Assembly: GCA_000952975.1 (NCBI GenBank)
Contig: LM997412.1
Coordinates: forward strand, 1,537,847-1,601,846
Length of the DNA stretch: 64,000 nt
Origin: Peptoniphilus sp. ING2-D1G
GTDB lineage: Bacteria > Bacillota > Clostridia > Tissierellales > Peptoniphilaceae
Direction: 5' to 3'
Under the pieces are notes generated by a model that searched no databases, was not told the origin of the DNA, and saw nothing but the letters and a program-made list of their open reading frames with translations. Below are positions 17,186-26,273 of this stretch, piece after piece. Both the position numbers and the translations under genes were made by a program. The stretch's first letter is position 1, and the number at the start of each line of letters is the position of its first letter.

Positions 17186-17880
17186 TTGACAATTCCATCC
17201 AACAAAAATTTTTTGGTTCTATCACAGTTCTATCTACCTTCTGTTCATTTAAATTTTTTATATTTTAAATTCTAATTCGAATAAATAACAATAATATTAA
17301 TTAGAATTTAAAAATTTACCATTCGCAACTTACCTTAGTACTTCTTTATAAATATTTGCCATTTAATTTGACAGATAAATTATTTTCAATCAATTTATCT
17401 TAATAATTTATCTTTAATCGTCACATTAAACCCAAATAACTTAAACTTCACCATTTGACTTAAATATCTTCAAACACTTCAACTTTTTGTCCGATATTAT
17501 AGTCCGTACTCTCGATAAATCACTTTTTTCTGTTTAACTTAACTTTAACAACCATTTACTCGCTTTTGATCTAATTTTTGACTTTAACATTTTTCAAACT
17601 CTTATTCTTAAAATCCACACCTAAAACCCCACTCTTAAGTTTTAGCAACTTTAAAAATTAGGCTTAAAAGAGATGCATATACTTTTAAAACTAACTGTAT
17701 TCACATCTATATTAACGTCCTGTTGACGATAAATCAGTTGGATGAAATTGTCAAACTACAACCAAAGTAAATATTAATATTTCTTTGATAAATTTATTAT
17801 ACCCTATATTAACAAATTAAACCACTAATTTATAAAAATTTTTTTATTTTTTTATTTATGGTAAAATATATTTGGTGATA
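17186..17880. other. Long AT-rich stretch without genes
   Basis: About 700 bases with stops in all frames and a strong pyrimidine bias on the plus strand. I see no gene remnant, RNA gene or repeat that can be named. The last 60 bases must include the tadA promoter. It is the longest unexplained intergenic region in the window. Confidence 0.5.
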
Positions 17881-17882
17881 GT

Positions 17883-18329
17883 GTGTGTAGAGAAAAATTT
17901 ATGAGAAAAGCTCTCGAGCTTGCAAAAATATCCTACGAAAATAAGGATATTCCCATAGGCTGTGTCATCGTAAAAGACTGTGAAATAGTGGGAAGAGGAT
18001 ATAATAAAAAAGAACTGTATAAAGATGCGACGGCACACGCTGAAATGATGGCCTTAAAGGAAGCCTGTAATAACTTGGGAACTTATCACTTAGAAGATTG
18101 TGAAATGTATGTGACCCTTGAACCTTGTGCGATGTGTGCAGGAGCCATAATAAATTTCAGGCTGAAAAAAGTCTATATAGGCACGGAAAATGAGAGGTTC
18201 GGATGCTGCGGTTCAAAAATAAATCTTTTGGATCTGGGATTTAACCACAGTTGTGAGGCGGAGTTTGGAATTTTAAAGGAAGAATGTTCAAATTTAATCT
18301 CTTCTTTCTTTAAAGATTTAAGGAAGTAA
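17883..18329 (+). CDS. tadA: tRNA-specific adenosine deaminase
   Basis: A 148-residue zinc deaminase that converts A34 of tRNA-Arg(ACG) to inosine. The active-site pair is AHAEMMAL (zinc His and proton-shuttle Glu) and TLEPCAMCAGAI (two zinc Cys). The expected length is about 150. The start is GTG at 17883 in a run of GTGTGTG; the ATG at 17901 would remove conserved residues (xEKFMRKALELA is the normal family start), so the GTG is preferred although only GGTGAT is available as ribosome-binding site. Confidence 0.93.
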   Translation: MCREKFMRKALELAKISYENKDIPIGCVIVKDCEIVGRGYNKKELYKDATAHAEMMALKEACNNLGTYHLEDCEMYVTLEPCAMCAGAIINFRLKKVYIGTENERFGCCGSKINLLDLGFNHSCEAEFGILKEECSNLISSFFKDLRK

Positions 18330-18349
18330 TTTATATATTAAAGACAAAC

Positions 18350-18386
18350 GAAATATAACGGGCGGATGAAGGCATCCGCCCCTACA
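18350..18386 (+). repeat. Dispersed 37-bp palindromic repeat, copy 1
   Basis: Contains GGGCGGATG-N4-CATCCGCCC, a 9-bp perfect palindrome around AAGG, flanked by GAAATATAAC and CCTACA. The same 37 bases occur at 45208-45244 in the same orientation. GC-rich against its surroundings. Confidence 0.85.
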
Positions 18387-18515
18387 GAACCATATAACAC
18401 CAAAATCAACCCGACATTCGCCTTTAAAAGATTTTATGTTTGTTTTATGAGAATAAAATATAATTTATGCACGATTTTTTGATTGAATTTATTTATTAGT
18501 CTTTAAAAAGAAAAG

Positions 18516-18550
18516 ACCTACAAATTAAAATAATCTGCAGGTTTTTTCTT
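18516..18550 (-). terminator. Terminator of the AcnX-TRAP operon
   Basis: ACCTACAAATT (18516-18526) and AATCTGCAGGT (18532-18542) pair with two mismatches or wobbles; read on the minus strand it is followed by CTTTTCTTTTT. Confidence 0.6.
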
Positions 18551-18559
18551 TTTCTATTT

Positions 18560-19531
18560 TTAGCAAACCGGATCTCTTGGAGTTTCTCCTCTTATCATGG
18601 AAATTAAATTTCCTATGGCGAATTCCTTCAGTGAATTCATCGATTCTACCGATATATAGGAATTATGTGGTGTCACCATTAAATTTTCCACGGACAATAT
18701 AGGTCTGTCCGCTGTAGGAGGTTCATCTTTGATAACATCGACGAGCGCTCCTCTGATTTTTTTGGATTTTACCGCATCGATTAAGGCATCTTCATCCACT
18801 ATAAGACCTCTTGCCGTATTGATGAAATATGCCGTTGGTTTCATCAGGTCAAATTCCTTTGCTGTGATTTTATCCCTATTTTCTTCGCACCCCTTTAAAT
18901 TAATACTTACAAAGTCCGCTTCCTTAAATCCTTCTTCCCATTCAACTTTTCTTGCTCCATGTTTTTCGATCTCTTCTGCTGATAAAAATTCATCATAGGC
19001 AATGATGTTCATTCCCACCGCTCTTGCTTTTTTTGCAACTTCCTTTCCAATTGTACCAAAGCCCACTACAAATAAAGTTTGTGCACTGATTCTATGCTCT
19101 CTGTGTTCTATAGTGGGAGCTCCCCAAAGACCCTTACTGACAAAGTCCTTAGTCGTTGCTGCTCTTTCGCATAAATTTTTGTTCCAATTGTATATAGCTG
19201 CAAGCACATAATCTGCCAAATCTTCAATGCAGTATCCTTGTATATTCGTCACGTGAATTCCCTTTGCTTTACAAGCTTCCAGATCCACTCTGTCGAATCC
19301 TCCGCCGTAAACTGCAATCCCTTTGCAATTTTCAAGTTTTTCTATTAATTCCGCATTTATGTCTGCATATATTTGTGCAAGTATTCCGTCCGCCTTATAT
19401 CCGAACTCTTCCAAATCCTTTTTGTAGTCGTAAGTCGAATGTCTTATCTCTACTCCCGGAAACTCCTTTGACAAAATTTCCTTTTCCATTTCATACTCTG
19501 ACCATTCTTCGTCTATAATCCAAATTAACAT
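18560..19531 (-). CDS. D-2-hydroxyacid dehydrogenase, NAD-dependent
   Basis: 323 residues of the D-isomer-specific 2-hydroxyacid dehydrogenase family. The Rossmann loop is VVGFGTIGKEVA (about 155-166), the substrate-binding Arg is in NTARGLIVDEDAL, the catalytic Glu lies in IKDEPPT and the catalytic His in VTPHNSYIS. It interconverts a 2-ketoacid and a D-2-hydroxyacid. As last gene of the operon that carries aconitase X and a TRAP transporter (16 bases after dctM), it probably acts on the ketoacid made from the imported substrate. Substrate unknown. Confidence 0.88.
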   Translation of the reverse strand: MLIWIIDEEWSEYEMEKEILSKEFPGVEIRHSTYDYKKDLEEFGYKADGILAQIYADINAELIEKLENCKGIAVYGGGFDRVDLEACKAKGIHVTNIQGYCIEDLADYVLAAIYNWNKNLCERAATTKDFVSKGLWGAPTIEHREHRISAQTLFVVGFGTIGKEVAKKARAVGMNIIAYDEFLSAEEIEKHGARKVEWEEGFKEADFVSINLKGCEENRDKITAKEFDLMKPTAYFINTARGLIVDEDALIDAVKSKKIRGALVDVIKDEPPTADRPILSVENLMVTPHNSYISVESMNSLKEFAIGNLISMIRGETPRDPVC

Positions 19532-19547
19532 TTTATCGCCTCACATA

Positions 19548-20816
19548 TTAAAGAAATATCATAGTTACCGCCGGAACATATGTCACAAGCATAAGTACAA
19601 CTATCAAAGCAAAGATAAATTTTATAATTTGCTTGGACAATGCTCCAATATCTACCTTTGATATCGCCGTTGCTACAAACAAATTTATTCCGTAAGGTGG
19701 TGTACAGAATCCGATAGCAAGGTTCATCGTAAGCATAATACCGAAAGTTATAGGATTCATTCCATATTCCATAACTATGGGCAAAAGTATGGGCGTAAGT
19801 ATTATCGTAGAAGGAATATTATCAATAAACATACCTATGATTAACAGGAATATGTTTATAAGCAACAATATTACCACTCCGTTTGAACTTAAACTCGTTA
19901 TCAATGTAGCTATTTTTAAAGGTATTTGTTCCATGGTCAAAAGTGCTGCAAAAGCCGTTGATAATCCGATCATAAAGGTCGTAGCTCCATTTACCACTAT
20001 CGCATCTTTGAATGCATTGTAGGCTCCTTTCATGTCCAATTCCTTATAGACAAATACTCCCACTACGAAGGAATATACTACCGATACAACTGCAGCTTCA
20101 GTAGGTGTAAAAAACCCTGAATAAATTCCGCCTAAAATTATAACAGGGGATAAAATTGCCCAAATAGCTTCTTTAAAAGAAATCCATATTTCTTTTAAAG
20201 TGCTCCTTTTATCATTCCCTTTATAACCCTTCTTTTTAGAAACTATATAACAAACTATCATAAGTGCAACACCCATCAATATTCCGGGTAAAAATCCGGC
20301 AGTAAACATACCTGTTATTGATGCTCCCGATACTACTCCGTAAATTACAAAGGGTACACTTGGCGGTATGATTACGCCTATCGTTCCCGCCGCCGCCGTA
20401 AGTGCAGCTGAAAAGGGTTTACTGTATCCATGTTCAACCATTTGAGGGATCATAAAAGCTCCAACTGCCGATACAGTGGCTACAGCAGATCCTGAAATAG
20501 CTGCAAAGAACATACACACAACAACTGTCACCATTCCTAGTCCACCTGTTATATGACCTATAAAACTTTCAAAAAAATTTACAAGCCTCTTTGCTATACC
20601 TCCGCTACTCATTAGGTTCCCTGCAAGCATAAAAAACGGAATTGCCATGAGAGGAAATGAGTCGACTCCGGCAATGGCATTTTGGGCTATCATTATAGGA
20701 GGCATTGATGTAAATTTAAGTATGGTTATAAGAGTTGCTATCCCGATGGCATAACCTATGGGCATACTTATGAATAAAAGTATAAAAAACAATCCGAATA
20801 ATACTATTGACTCCAT
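19548..20816 (-). CDS. dctM: TRAP transporter large permease subunit (DctM-like)
   Basis: A 422-residue, highly hydrophobic protein with about 12 membrane segments. Typical DctM stretches are IPFFMLAGNLMSSGGIAKRL, IGVIIPPSVPFVIYG and GFCTPPYGINLFVA. It is the Na+-driven translocation subunit of a tripartite ATP-independent transporter. Its start lies one base after the dctQ stop. Confidence 0.93.
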   Translation of the reverse strand: MESIVLFGLFFILLFISMPIGYAIGIATLITILKFTSMPPIMIAQNAIAGVDSFPLMAIPFFMLAGNLMSSGGIAKRLVNFFESFIGHITGGLGMVTVVVCMFFAAISGSAVATVSAVGAFMIPQMVEHGYSKPFSAALTAAAGTIGVIIPPSVPFVIYGVVSGASITGMFTAGFLPGILMGVALMIVCYIVSKKKGYKGNDKRSTLKEIWISFKEAIWAILSPVIILGGIYSGFFTPTEAAVVSVVYSFVVGVFVYKELDMKGAYNAFKDAIVVNGATTFMIGLSTAFAALLTMEQIPLKIATLITSLSSNGVVILLLINIFLLIIGMFIDNIPSTIILTPILLPIVMEYGMNPITFGIMLTMNLAIGFCTPPYGINLFVATAISKVDIGALSKQIIKFIFALIVVLMLVTYVPAVTMIFL

Positions 20817-20817
20817 G

Positions 20818-21306
20818 TTATACCTCCTTTTCCTCAGATGATTTAAATTGATCTATCAAATCAAAAAATATTCTTATGCTTACTAAAAATGAACTTACCG
20901 GCAAAGCCGCATATACATATACAAGGGGAAGTCTCATACCTGATGACAATGCATTTCTTGAAGCCATTGAACCTAAAAGCTGTACTCCCAAATACACTAA
21001 GTATGCGTTAAAAGCAAGCCAAATTAAATCTACAACTAACTTTATAACTTTATGAGCTACTTTAGATTTAAAAAGGTCATAAATCAATTCTACTTTGATA
21101 TGTTCATTATACTTATAAGCTATACTCACGCCGAGCCACGTTTGCCAAATGAACAAATATCTTGATAACTCTTCAGACCAAGTCAAAGAAGCATTAAAGA
21201 AAGATCTCATAATTACCTGGAGAAACACAAGTATTACACTTAATGCCAAGCTCGAAACAAGAAGTACTTCTTCGAATTTGTCGAATTTTGCAAGTAGTTT
21301 TCTCAT
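20818..21306 (-). CDS. dctQ: TRAP transporter small permease subunit (DctQ-like)
   Basis: 162 residues, four predicted membrane helices, with the DctQ hallmark region WSEELSRYLFIWQTWLGVS after the second helix. It stabilises the DctM subunit and docks the binding protein. Placed between dctP and dctM in one operon. Confidence 0.92.
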   Translation of the reverse strand: MRKLLAKFDKFEEVLLVSSLALSVILVFLQVIMRSFFNASLTWSEELSRYLFIWQTWLGVSIAYKYNEHIKVELIYDLFKSKVAHKVIKLVVDLIWLAFNAYLVYLGVQLLGSMASRNALSSGMRLPLVYVYAALPVSSFLVSIRIFFDLIDQFKSSEEKEV

Positions 21307-21371
21307 TTTACCTCCTTAAAGATTTTATTAAGACGGGACTTAATCCCGCCTTAATTTATTATAGTTTTGAA

Positions 21372-22439
21372 TTAGTTATTGAATTTTGCAGCCATTTCAA
21401 ACAATGTTCCGAATTGTTCTTGATATTTGTCATACATAGGTTGTAATGCATCTCTAAATGCTTGTTTTTGTTCATCTGTCAATGTATTGACTTCAAGTCC
21501 GCCTTCAGTTGCAAGTTTTTCAATTGCCGCTCCGTTATCTTCTAGTTCCATTGCTCTTTGAGCATCTACATAATTTTTACCTTCTTCTTCTATTACAGTT
21601 TTTTGTTCATCTGTTAAAGAGTCAAATTTAGCCTGATTGATTGCAAATACTAAGAAGTTGTGTACGTGTTCATCAACGCTTAAATATTTTTGAACTTCAT
21701 AGAATTTATTTGCGAATATTAGCGAAGGTGGATTTTCTTGAGCTTCAACAGTTCCTTGTTGAAGTCCTGTATAAAGTTCTGTAAAGCTCATGGGTGTCGG
21801 GTTTGCGCCAAGAGTTTTATAGAAGTCTATAAATATCGGACTTTCCATAACTCTCATCTTTAATCCCTTTAAATCTTCCGGTTTTTCAATAGGTTTAACA
21901 TTTGTAGTTGTACTTCTCGGACCGTTATAAGAATATCCTAAGCTCTTAATTCCATTTTCTGCTAATTTCCCGTTGAAATATTCTCCCATTTCTCCATCAA
22001 GAGCTGCAAATGCAGATTCTGCATTGATGAAAAAGTAGGGCATATCAAGTGCTCCGAAATCTTCAGAATAAGTTGTTAGTACTGATGTGGACGGAAGTGC
22101 CGCATCAAGAGTTCCCATAGCTACTGATTCTGTAAGTTGAACGTCTCCTCCAAGTGCTCCGTTTGGATAAAGTTCAACTACTATTGAACCGTTAGTTCTT
22201 TCTTCAACATTCTTTTTGAATTCTTCCAAAGCTCTGTGAGTTGATCTGTCTTCTGGTTCTACGTGTCCGACTTTAATAGTTACAGCATCTGCTACAGGTT
22301 CTGTAGTTTCCGCTATTGCCTCGGTATTGTTTGCTGCGTTTTCTGCAGGAGTTTCTTCCTTAGCATTATTTTTCCCGCCACATGCAGCAAGTAATAACAT
22401 TGAAAGTACAAGTAATGCCAATAAACTTCTTTTTTTCAT
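21372..22439 (-). CDS. dctP: TRAP transporter substrate-binding lipoprotein (DctP-like)
   Basis: 355 residues, with a lipoprotein signal ending LLLAACG (Cys20), a low-complexity linker rich in E and A, and then a DctP domain. Markers are VGHVEPEDRSTHRALEEF, LYPNGALGGD, DLKGLKMRVMESP (the carboxylate-binding Arg) and the GTVEAQENPP segment. It captures an organic acid at the membrane for DctQM. The operon with aconitase X suggests a hydroxylated carboxylic or amino acid. Confidence 0.92.
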   Translation of the reverse strand: MKKRSLLALLVLSMLLLAACGGKNNAKEETPAENAANNTEAIAETTEPVADAVTIKVGHVEPEDRSTHRALEEFKKNVEERTNGSIVVELYPNGALGGDVQLTESVAMGTLDAALPSTSVLTTYSEDFGALDMPYFFINAESAFAALDGEMGEYFNGKLAENGIKSLGYSYNGPRSTTTNVKPIEKPEDLKGLKMRVMESPIFIDFYKTLGANPTPMSFTELYTGLQQGTVEAQENPPSLIFANKFYEVQKYLSVDEHVHNFLVFAINQAKFDSLTDEQKTVIEEEGKNYVDAQRAMELEDNGAAIEKLATEGGLEVNTLTDEQKQAFRDALQPMYDKYQEQFGTLFEMAAKFNN

Positions 22440-22461
22440 AGTACACCTCTAAATTATATTT

Positions 22462-22866
22462 TTATAAAATTGTTATTTCTCCATTGGTAGCATCAACTTT
22501 TATTTTATCCCCATCTTTTATATCTTCATAAAACTTCGGGTCGACTTTATCCACCATTGGAATTTCAAATATTATCGCACTTGATACAAGTACGGTTTCA
22601 GGTCTTTCTACTATCATGGCTGCCGGTTGATTATCCCTTTTCATAAGTTGAAATAATCCATCGGCTTGAACTACACTGCTTCCCTTGCCGCTGGGAAATA
22701 TCAAAACTTTTTTTGCAATTATTTTTCCTTCTAAGTCATGTGCATGTTCGAGTACTTTTCCCGTTTCAGGATCTATAAGGTAAAACATTATGTCATCTTT
22801 TGATATTATTACTTCCGCCTCTGCTACACCATCTGATATTTTATGACATTTATATACTTTGCTCAT
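22462..22866 (-). CDS. Aconitase X small (swivel-domain) subunit
   Basis: 134 residues of the DUF126/aconitase-X swivel family: LIDPETGKVLEHAHDLEGK early, then VLIFPSGKGSSVVQADGLF and the middle NQPAAMIVERPE. It is the small half of split bacterial AcnX enzymes, which dehydrate substrates such as cis-3-hydroxy-L-proline. Start and stop overlap by one base with the large subunit gene, so the two are made together. Confidence 0.88.
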   Translation of the reverse strand: MSKVYKCHKISDGVAEAEVIISKDDIMFYLIDPETGKVLEHAHDLEGKIIAKKVLIFPSGKGSSVVQADGLFQLMKRDNQPAAMIVERPETVLVSSAIIFEIPMVDKVDPKFYEDIKDGDKIKVDATNGEITIL

Positions 22867-24074
22867 TATTCTACCTCCCCTGTGACCGCACTTTCAATAC
22901 AAGTATCCAAATCGCGAATTACAAAATTTATTCCTCTTCTTTGAGGATAGTATGCGCATTTTGGCGATTCAGTAAGACCGATTTTGCCCTTTAAGAATTT
23001 CCATATGGACTGATCGGGACAAGTTGCAGGAACTATATGCGCTCCAAGGGCATCCATTTCTTCATCTATTCCCATTAGTTCCGCCATTTTCTTAACATGA
23101 GAAGAAACCAGTATATACATTTCTTTGCTGAGCTTTCTTCCGTTTAATTTTTCATGTATATATTGACATTCCTTAAGTGTAAAGTGTGGACAACCAAACA
23201 TTACAAAATCAATTTCTCTATTTCCTTCAAGAGAAATCTCTTTATGCACTTCCTTTAAATCTTCATTTGTTATTACAACTTTTCTTTTCGGTTCTTTTCC
23301 GCCGAAAGCTGTTTCCAAATCAGGCGCTTCGGGAGTAACCCCAACTATGTGATACATGTCATAGGCACCTGAAGTATTGAGCTGTGCTCCTAAATTTCTG
23401 TGATCTTCACTGCTTACATGCTTCGGTAGACCTACAAAAACAGGAATTCCATGACCTATTTTTTTGCCGCACATGCCAAGTAAATGGTAATCATAAGGAG
23501 TTTTCATATCAGCTTCTACTTCTACTAAAATTGTCCCTTTTCTGTTTTCATCAAACAGCAAGCCGTACTCGGGAACATATCCAGTAATAGCTGCAAATAA
23601 CGCGGAGTTTGCTCCTTCTCTGTTAGATCTTGCTCCCCAAACTGAATTCACATAAGGTGTTGCGCTTGATTCAGAGTAGGCAACGATTTCACCGAAGTTG
23701 GGAACGTTTGTATCTATATAGGGAGTGCAATTATAAGATAAAATAGCTCCTATTTTTTTATAAGCATTATGAGTCCTTTCCATAAACTTATAATCTTCTT
23801 CGTCCTGAACCATGCCCTTTTCCTTAAAATAGGGTAAACACCATCCGGGATTGACTGTAGGTGAAATCCTACATTTAGCTCCTAAATCCGCCATCTTTTC
23901 CGCAAGCCATTGATCAGCATCCTGATTGCTTAGCGCCACATGAGCCCTTGTAATCGGAACCATTCTTTCCGCTCCAAAGGATTCACCCACAGCAACTTGA
24001 ACTTTCATTGCAAGTTGTGCTCCGGGACCATATTTTCCGTCCAGTAAATCCTGTTGATCTTGCGTTAGTTTCAT
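22866..24074 (-). CDS. Aconitase X catalytic subunit (DUF521)
   Basis: 402 residues, start chosen at 24074 because AGGAGGTAGG stands ten bases before it; the frame continues upstream for 20 unrelated codons. Family stretches are MKLTQDQQDLLDGKYG, PITRAHVALS, YSESSATPYVNSVWGARSNREG, FGCPHFTLKE with a cluster Cys, and ATCPDQSIWKF. AcnX is an iron-sulfur lyase. Characterised members dehydrate cis-3-hydroxy-L-proline in bacteria or mevalonate-5-phosphate in archaea. The TRAP transporter in the same operon argues for uptake and catabolism. Confidence 0.88.
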   Translation of the reverse strand: MKLTQDQQDLLDGKYGPGAQLAMKVQVAVGESFGAERMVPITRAHVALSNQDADQWLAEKMADLGAKCRISPTVNPGWCLPYFKEKGMVQDEEDYKFMERTHNAYKKIGAILSYNCTPYIDTNVPNFGEIVAYSESSATPYVNSVWGARSNREGANSALFAAITGYVPEYGLLFDENRKGTILVEVEADMKTPYDYHLLGMCGKKIGHGIPVFVGLPKHVSSEDHRNLGAQLNTSGAYDMYHIVGVTPEAPDLETAFGGKEPKRKVVITNEDLKEVHKEISLEGNREIDFVMFGCPHFTLKECQYIHEKLNGRKLSKEMYILVSSHVKKMAELMGIDEEMDALGAHIVPATCPDQSIWKFLKGKIGLTESPKCAYYPQRRGINFVIRDLDTCIESAVTGEVE

Positions 24075-24142
24075 ATTGTACCTACCTCCTCTTATAATAA
24101 AGAATGTTAACATTTTCATGAATACGAGATTCATTTAACAGA

Positions 24143-24186
24143 AGTATACATCTTTATATTTAACATGTCAACATGTTAAATATAAA
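24143..24186 (-). promoter_or_regulatory. Promoter inside a 34-bp palindromic operator of the AcnX-TRAP operon
   Basis: Bases 24153-24168 and 24171-24186 are perfectly complementary arms of 16 bp around CA; the core is TTTAACATGT and its complement. On the minus strand TTGACA (24166-24171) in the palindrome centre and TATACT (24143-24148) are 17 bases apart, a near-consensus sigma-A promoter. A dimeric repressor on this site would cover the -35 box. Length and symmetry recall GntR-type sites, but the regulator gene is not nearby. Confidence 0.8.
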
Positions 24187-24422
24187 TTTTGTTTTTTTGA
24201 TTTCTAAATAAAGTAAAAAAGCCTCTTTTTAAACAATATAAAAATGTATTTATAAAATATTTTTTTAAAAATTTATTGAATTTTTCATTTAATTTAATAA
24301 AATTTATCTAATATCTAAAAAATATGGTATAATCGTTTATACTTGTTTTAAAAATTTTATATTCAGGTTTTGCATGGCTTTTATTTTATTTAATTTTACA
24401 AATTAAAGTTTTAAAACCATTT
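24187..24422. other. AT-rich spacer before tRNA-Thr
   Basis: A stretch of about 235 bases with no reading frame. GGTATAAT at about 24325 with an upstream A/T-rich region is a possible -10 element for the tRNA. Nothing else is recognised. Confidence 0.35.
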
Positions 24423-24498
24423 GCTATCGTAGCTCAGGAGGTAGAGCACTACATTGGTAATGTAGAGGTCGGGGGTTCAAATCCCCCCGTTAGCTCCA
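24423..24498 (+). tRNA. tRNA-Thr(GGT)
   Basis: A 76-nt cloverleaf including an encoded CCA. The D arm is GTAGCTCAGGAGGTAGAGC, the anticodon stem CTACA/TGTAG encloses the loop TTGGTAA with anticodon GGT (threonine ACC/ACU), and the T arm is GGGGGTTCAAATCCCCC. The acceptor stem is GCTATCG against CGTTAGC and has a U-U mismatch at the fifth pair. Discriminator base is T. Confidence 0.93.
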
Positions 24499-24501
24499 AA
24501 A

Positions 24502-24546
24502 AATAAACAAAAATCTCAAGATTTAACCTTGAGATTTTTGTTTATT
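24502..24546. terminator. Bidirectional terminator behind tRNA-Thr
   Basis: AATAAACAAAAATCTCAAG (24502-24520) pairs perfectly with 24528-24546 around a 7-base loop. It ends the tRNA transcript and, read backwards, the gene at 24523-25020, whose last codons and stop lie inside the stem-loop. Confidence 0.8.
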
Positions 24547-25020
24547 TGCAAGTTCTTTTGCTTCTTTGCCGCTTTTGTGTTCTATTTGAAATTCTATCAT
24601 TTCAAATTTTTCAAAGAGTTTGTCTATTTCTTCGTATTGTCCCGGATCGCCGGGTATTGAGTATTTTTCACTTAATATTTTTATGTACTTTAATTTCAGA
24701 TTTCTATCTTCTATTATTTTTACTTTTCCAAAGAGTATTGCGCTTCTGAAGTATGTGGTGTATTCTTCAGGTACTATCTGATCTTTTTCTATTATGGTAA
24801 AGGATGCTTTGGAGTTGTTTTTTATAGCATCTATTTTGTGTCCTGTTTTGGCTGTGTGAAAGATTAGTTTGTTTTCGGTGTAGGCATAGCTTAGCGGCAC
24901 TCCATAGGGATAGCCTTCATCTCCTATTAATGAAAGTACTCCTGAGGAGGATTTTTCCAATATTTCATCTACTTTATCTTCTTTTAATTTCTGTTTGAAT
25001 CTTCGCATTTCTCGAAACAT
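24523..25020 (-). CDS. Pyridoxamine 5'-phosphate oxidase-family flavoprotein (NimA-like)
   Basis: 165 residues, start at 25020 after an AAAGGAG site; the open frame upstream is not homologous. MRRFKQKLKEDKVDEILEKSSSGVLSLIGDEGYPYGVPLSY is a typical start for the split-barrel flavin-binding family that includes nitroimidazole resistance proteins, followed by IFHTAKTGHKIDAI and RSAILFGKVKIIED. The exact substrate of such proteins is usually unknown. The C-terminal codons are part of the bidirectional terminator. Confidence 0.85.
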   Translation of the reverse strand: MFREMRRFKQKLKEDKVDEILEKSSSGVLSLIGDEGYPYGVPLSYAYTENKLIFHTAKTGHKIDAIKNNSKASFTIIEKDQIVPEEYTTYFRSAILFGKVKIIEDRNLKLKYIKILSEKYSIPGDPGQYEEIDKLFEKFEMIEFQIEHKSGKEAKELANKQKSQG

Positions 25021-25278
25021 GATTTTCTCCTTTGCATATATTTTTGCGGTGTGTTTTATTCTATTATAACAGTAAAATAGACCCCGCAAGGAGTCTATTT
25101 TACATTTGAAAGGAGTTATATTCAATTAAGTCTTGCTTTAATGTAATCTTATTTAATTAAGAGTTTCCATTATGCAGACAGTATTGACCTTTGTTATATT
25201 TAATATTTTATTTGTGTCATATAACAATATTTCTACAATTCAAATCTTCTTTGGTGTTAAAGTCTTTTATTTTATAAA

Positions 25279-26273
25279 TTAGTCGCCAATAGCTACTACT
25301 ATACCGTCTTTTACAATTAATTCATCATCAAATGTAATAGTCGGGTTGCATTGTACCATGTCGATATGAACTGTAGAGCGAGCCGGTTGTCCATAATAGA
25401 ATCCGTTACCCATTGCAATATGGCAAGTTCCGTAAGCTTTCTTTTCTTCTTCGAAGTCTCCGTTTAGAAGAGATTCTTTGTTGAGTCCTATTCCGATTTC
25501 AGCGATATTGTCACTGTCTTTAATTTCTCTTATTTGTTTTTTGATTTGTTGACAAATTGTTTGGTCTCCACTTACTACTTCTACGATTTTTCCGCCTTCA
25601 ATTTTTAGAACTACCGGTTCTATAGGTTTTCCGTAGTAAGCCATAGGTCCGTCTATAACTAATGTTCCATGAGTAGATCCGATAACAGGTCCTAAAGAAA
25701 CTTCTTCATCAGACCAAGCCATTGCATCTCCCGGGTTTCTTGCGATACCGCATTCAATGATAGGTTCCATATCATTCATTTCCATATAAAGATCTGTTCC
25801 TGCAGGAGTTGTTATATGGGCATTTTTCTTACCTCTCCAGACTGCTTGAAGTTTTTCACCGTCTTTATAAACTTCGTCATAATCTGCTAAAGCTCCACCT
25901 CTTGTGAAGTTATCCACTCCTCTTAAAACTATTGAGCATTCTCTTAAGGATTTTTCTTTGATGAGTTCTTTTAGTCTGTTATTATAAATTGCAGCTCCTG
26001 AAGATGTAGTCATTCCTATGAATACGTCACATTTTTCCATTCCCAGTTCCAATGATTTAGGGAATATTGTCGCTTTATCTTGTCCTCTTATGGGCATCAT
26101 GTAAACGCCGTATTCAGCTTTAAGTGCATGAGCAGCTCCAGCCATTGCATTAACCATTCTCATATCCGTTTGTGGATCTGTAACTATTAAAACTTCTTCT
26201 CCTTCTTAACAGCCATACAGTTTCCTAAAATATAATACGCTCTTTCAAAACATTCAATTATTCTGTTATCCAT
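25279..26273 (-). pseudogene. Aminopeptidase (M29/leucyl aminopeptidase T-like), interrupted by one frameshift
   Basis: The main frame (from 26163) encodes 294 residues with motifs of the M29-like/NicX-like metallo-aminopeptidases: MTTSSGAA, GTDLYMEM, EVSLGPVIGSTHGTLVIDG, ENG-type EIGIGLN and TVHIDMVQCNPTI. The missing start lies upstream in another frame, as MDNRIIECFERAYYILGN from ATG 26273. Adding one G to the GG at 26201-26202 joins the parts through KKGEEVLIVTDPQTDMRM and restores 331 residues. Either a recent pseudogene or a base-calling slip. It lies divergent from an RpiR-type gene and a P1 peptidase, so the locus handles peptides. Confidence 0.8.
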
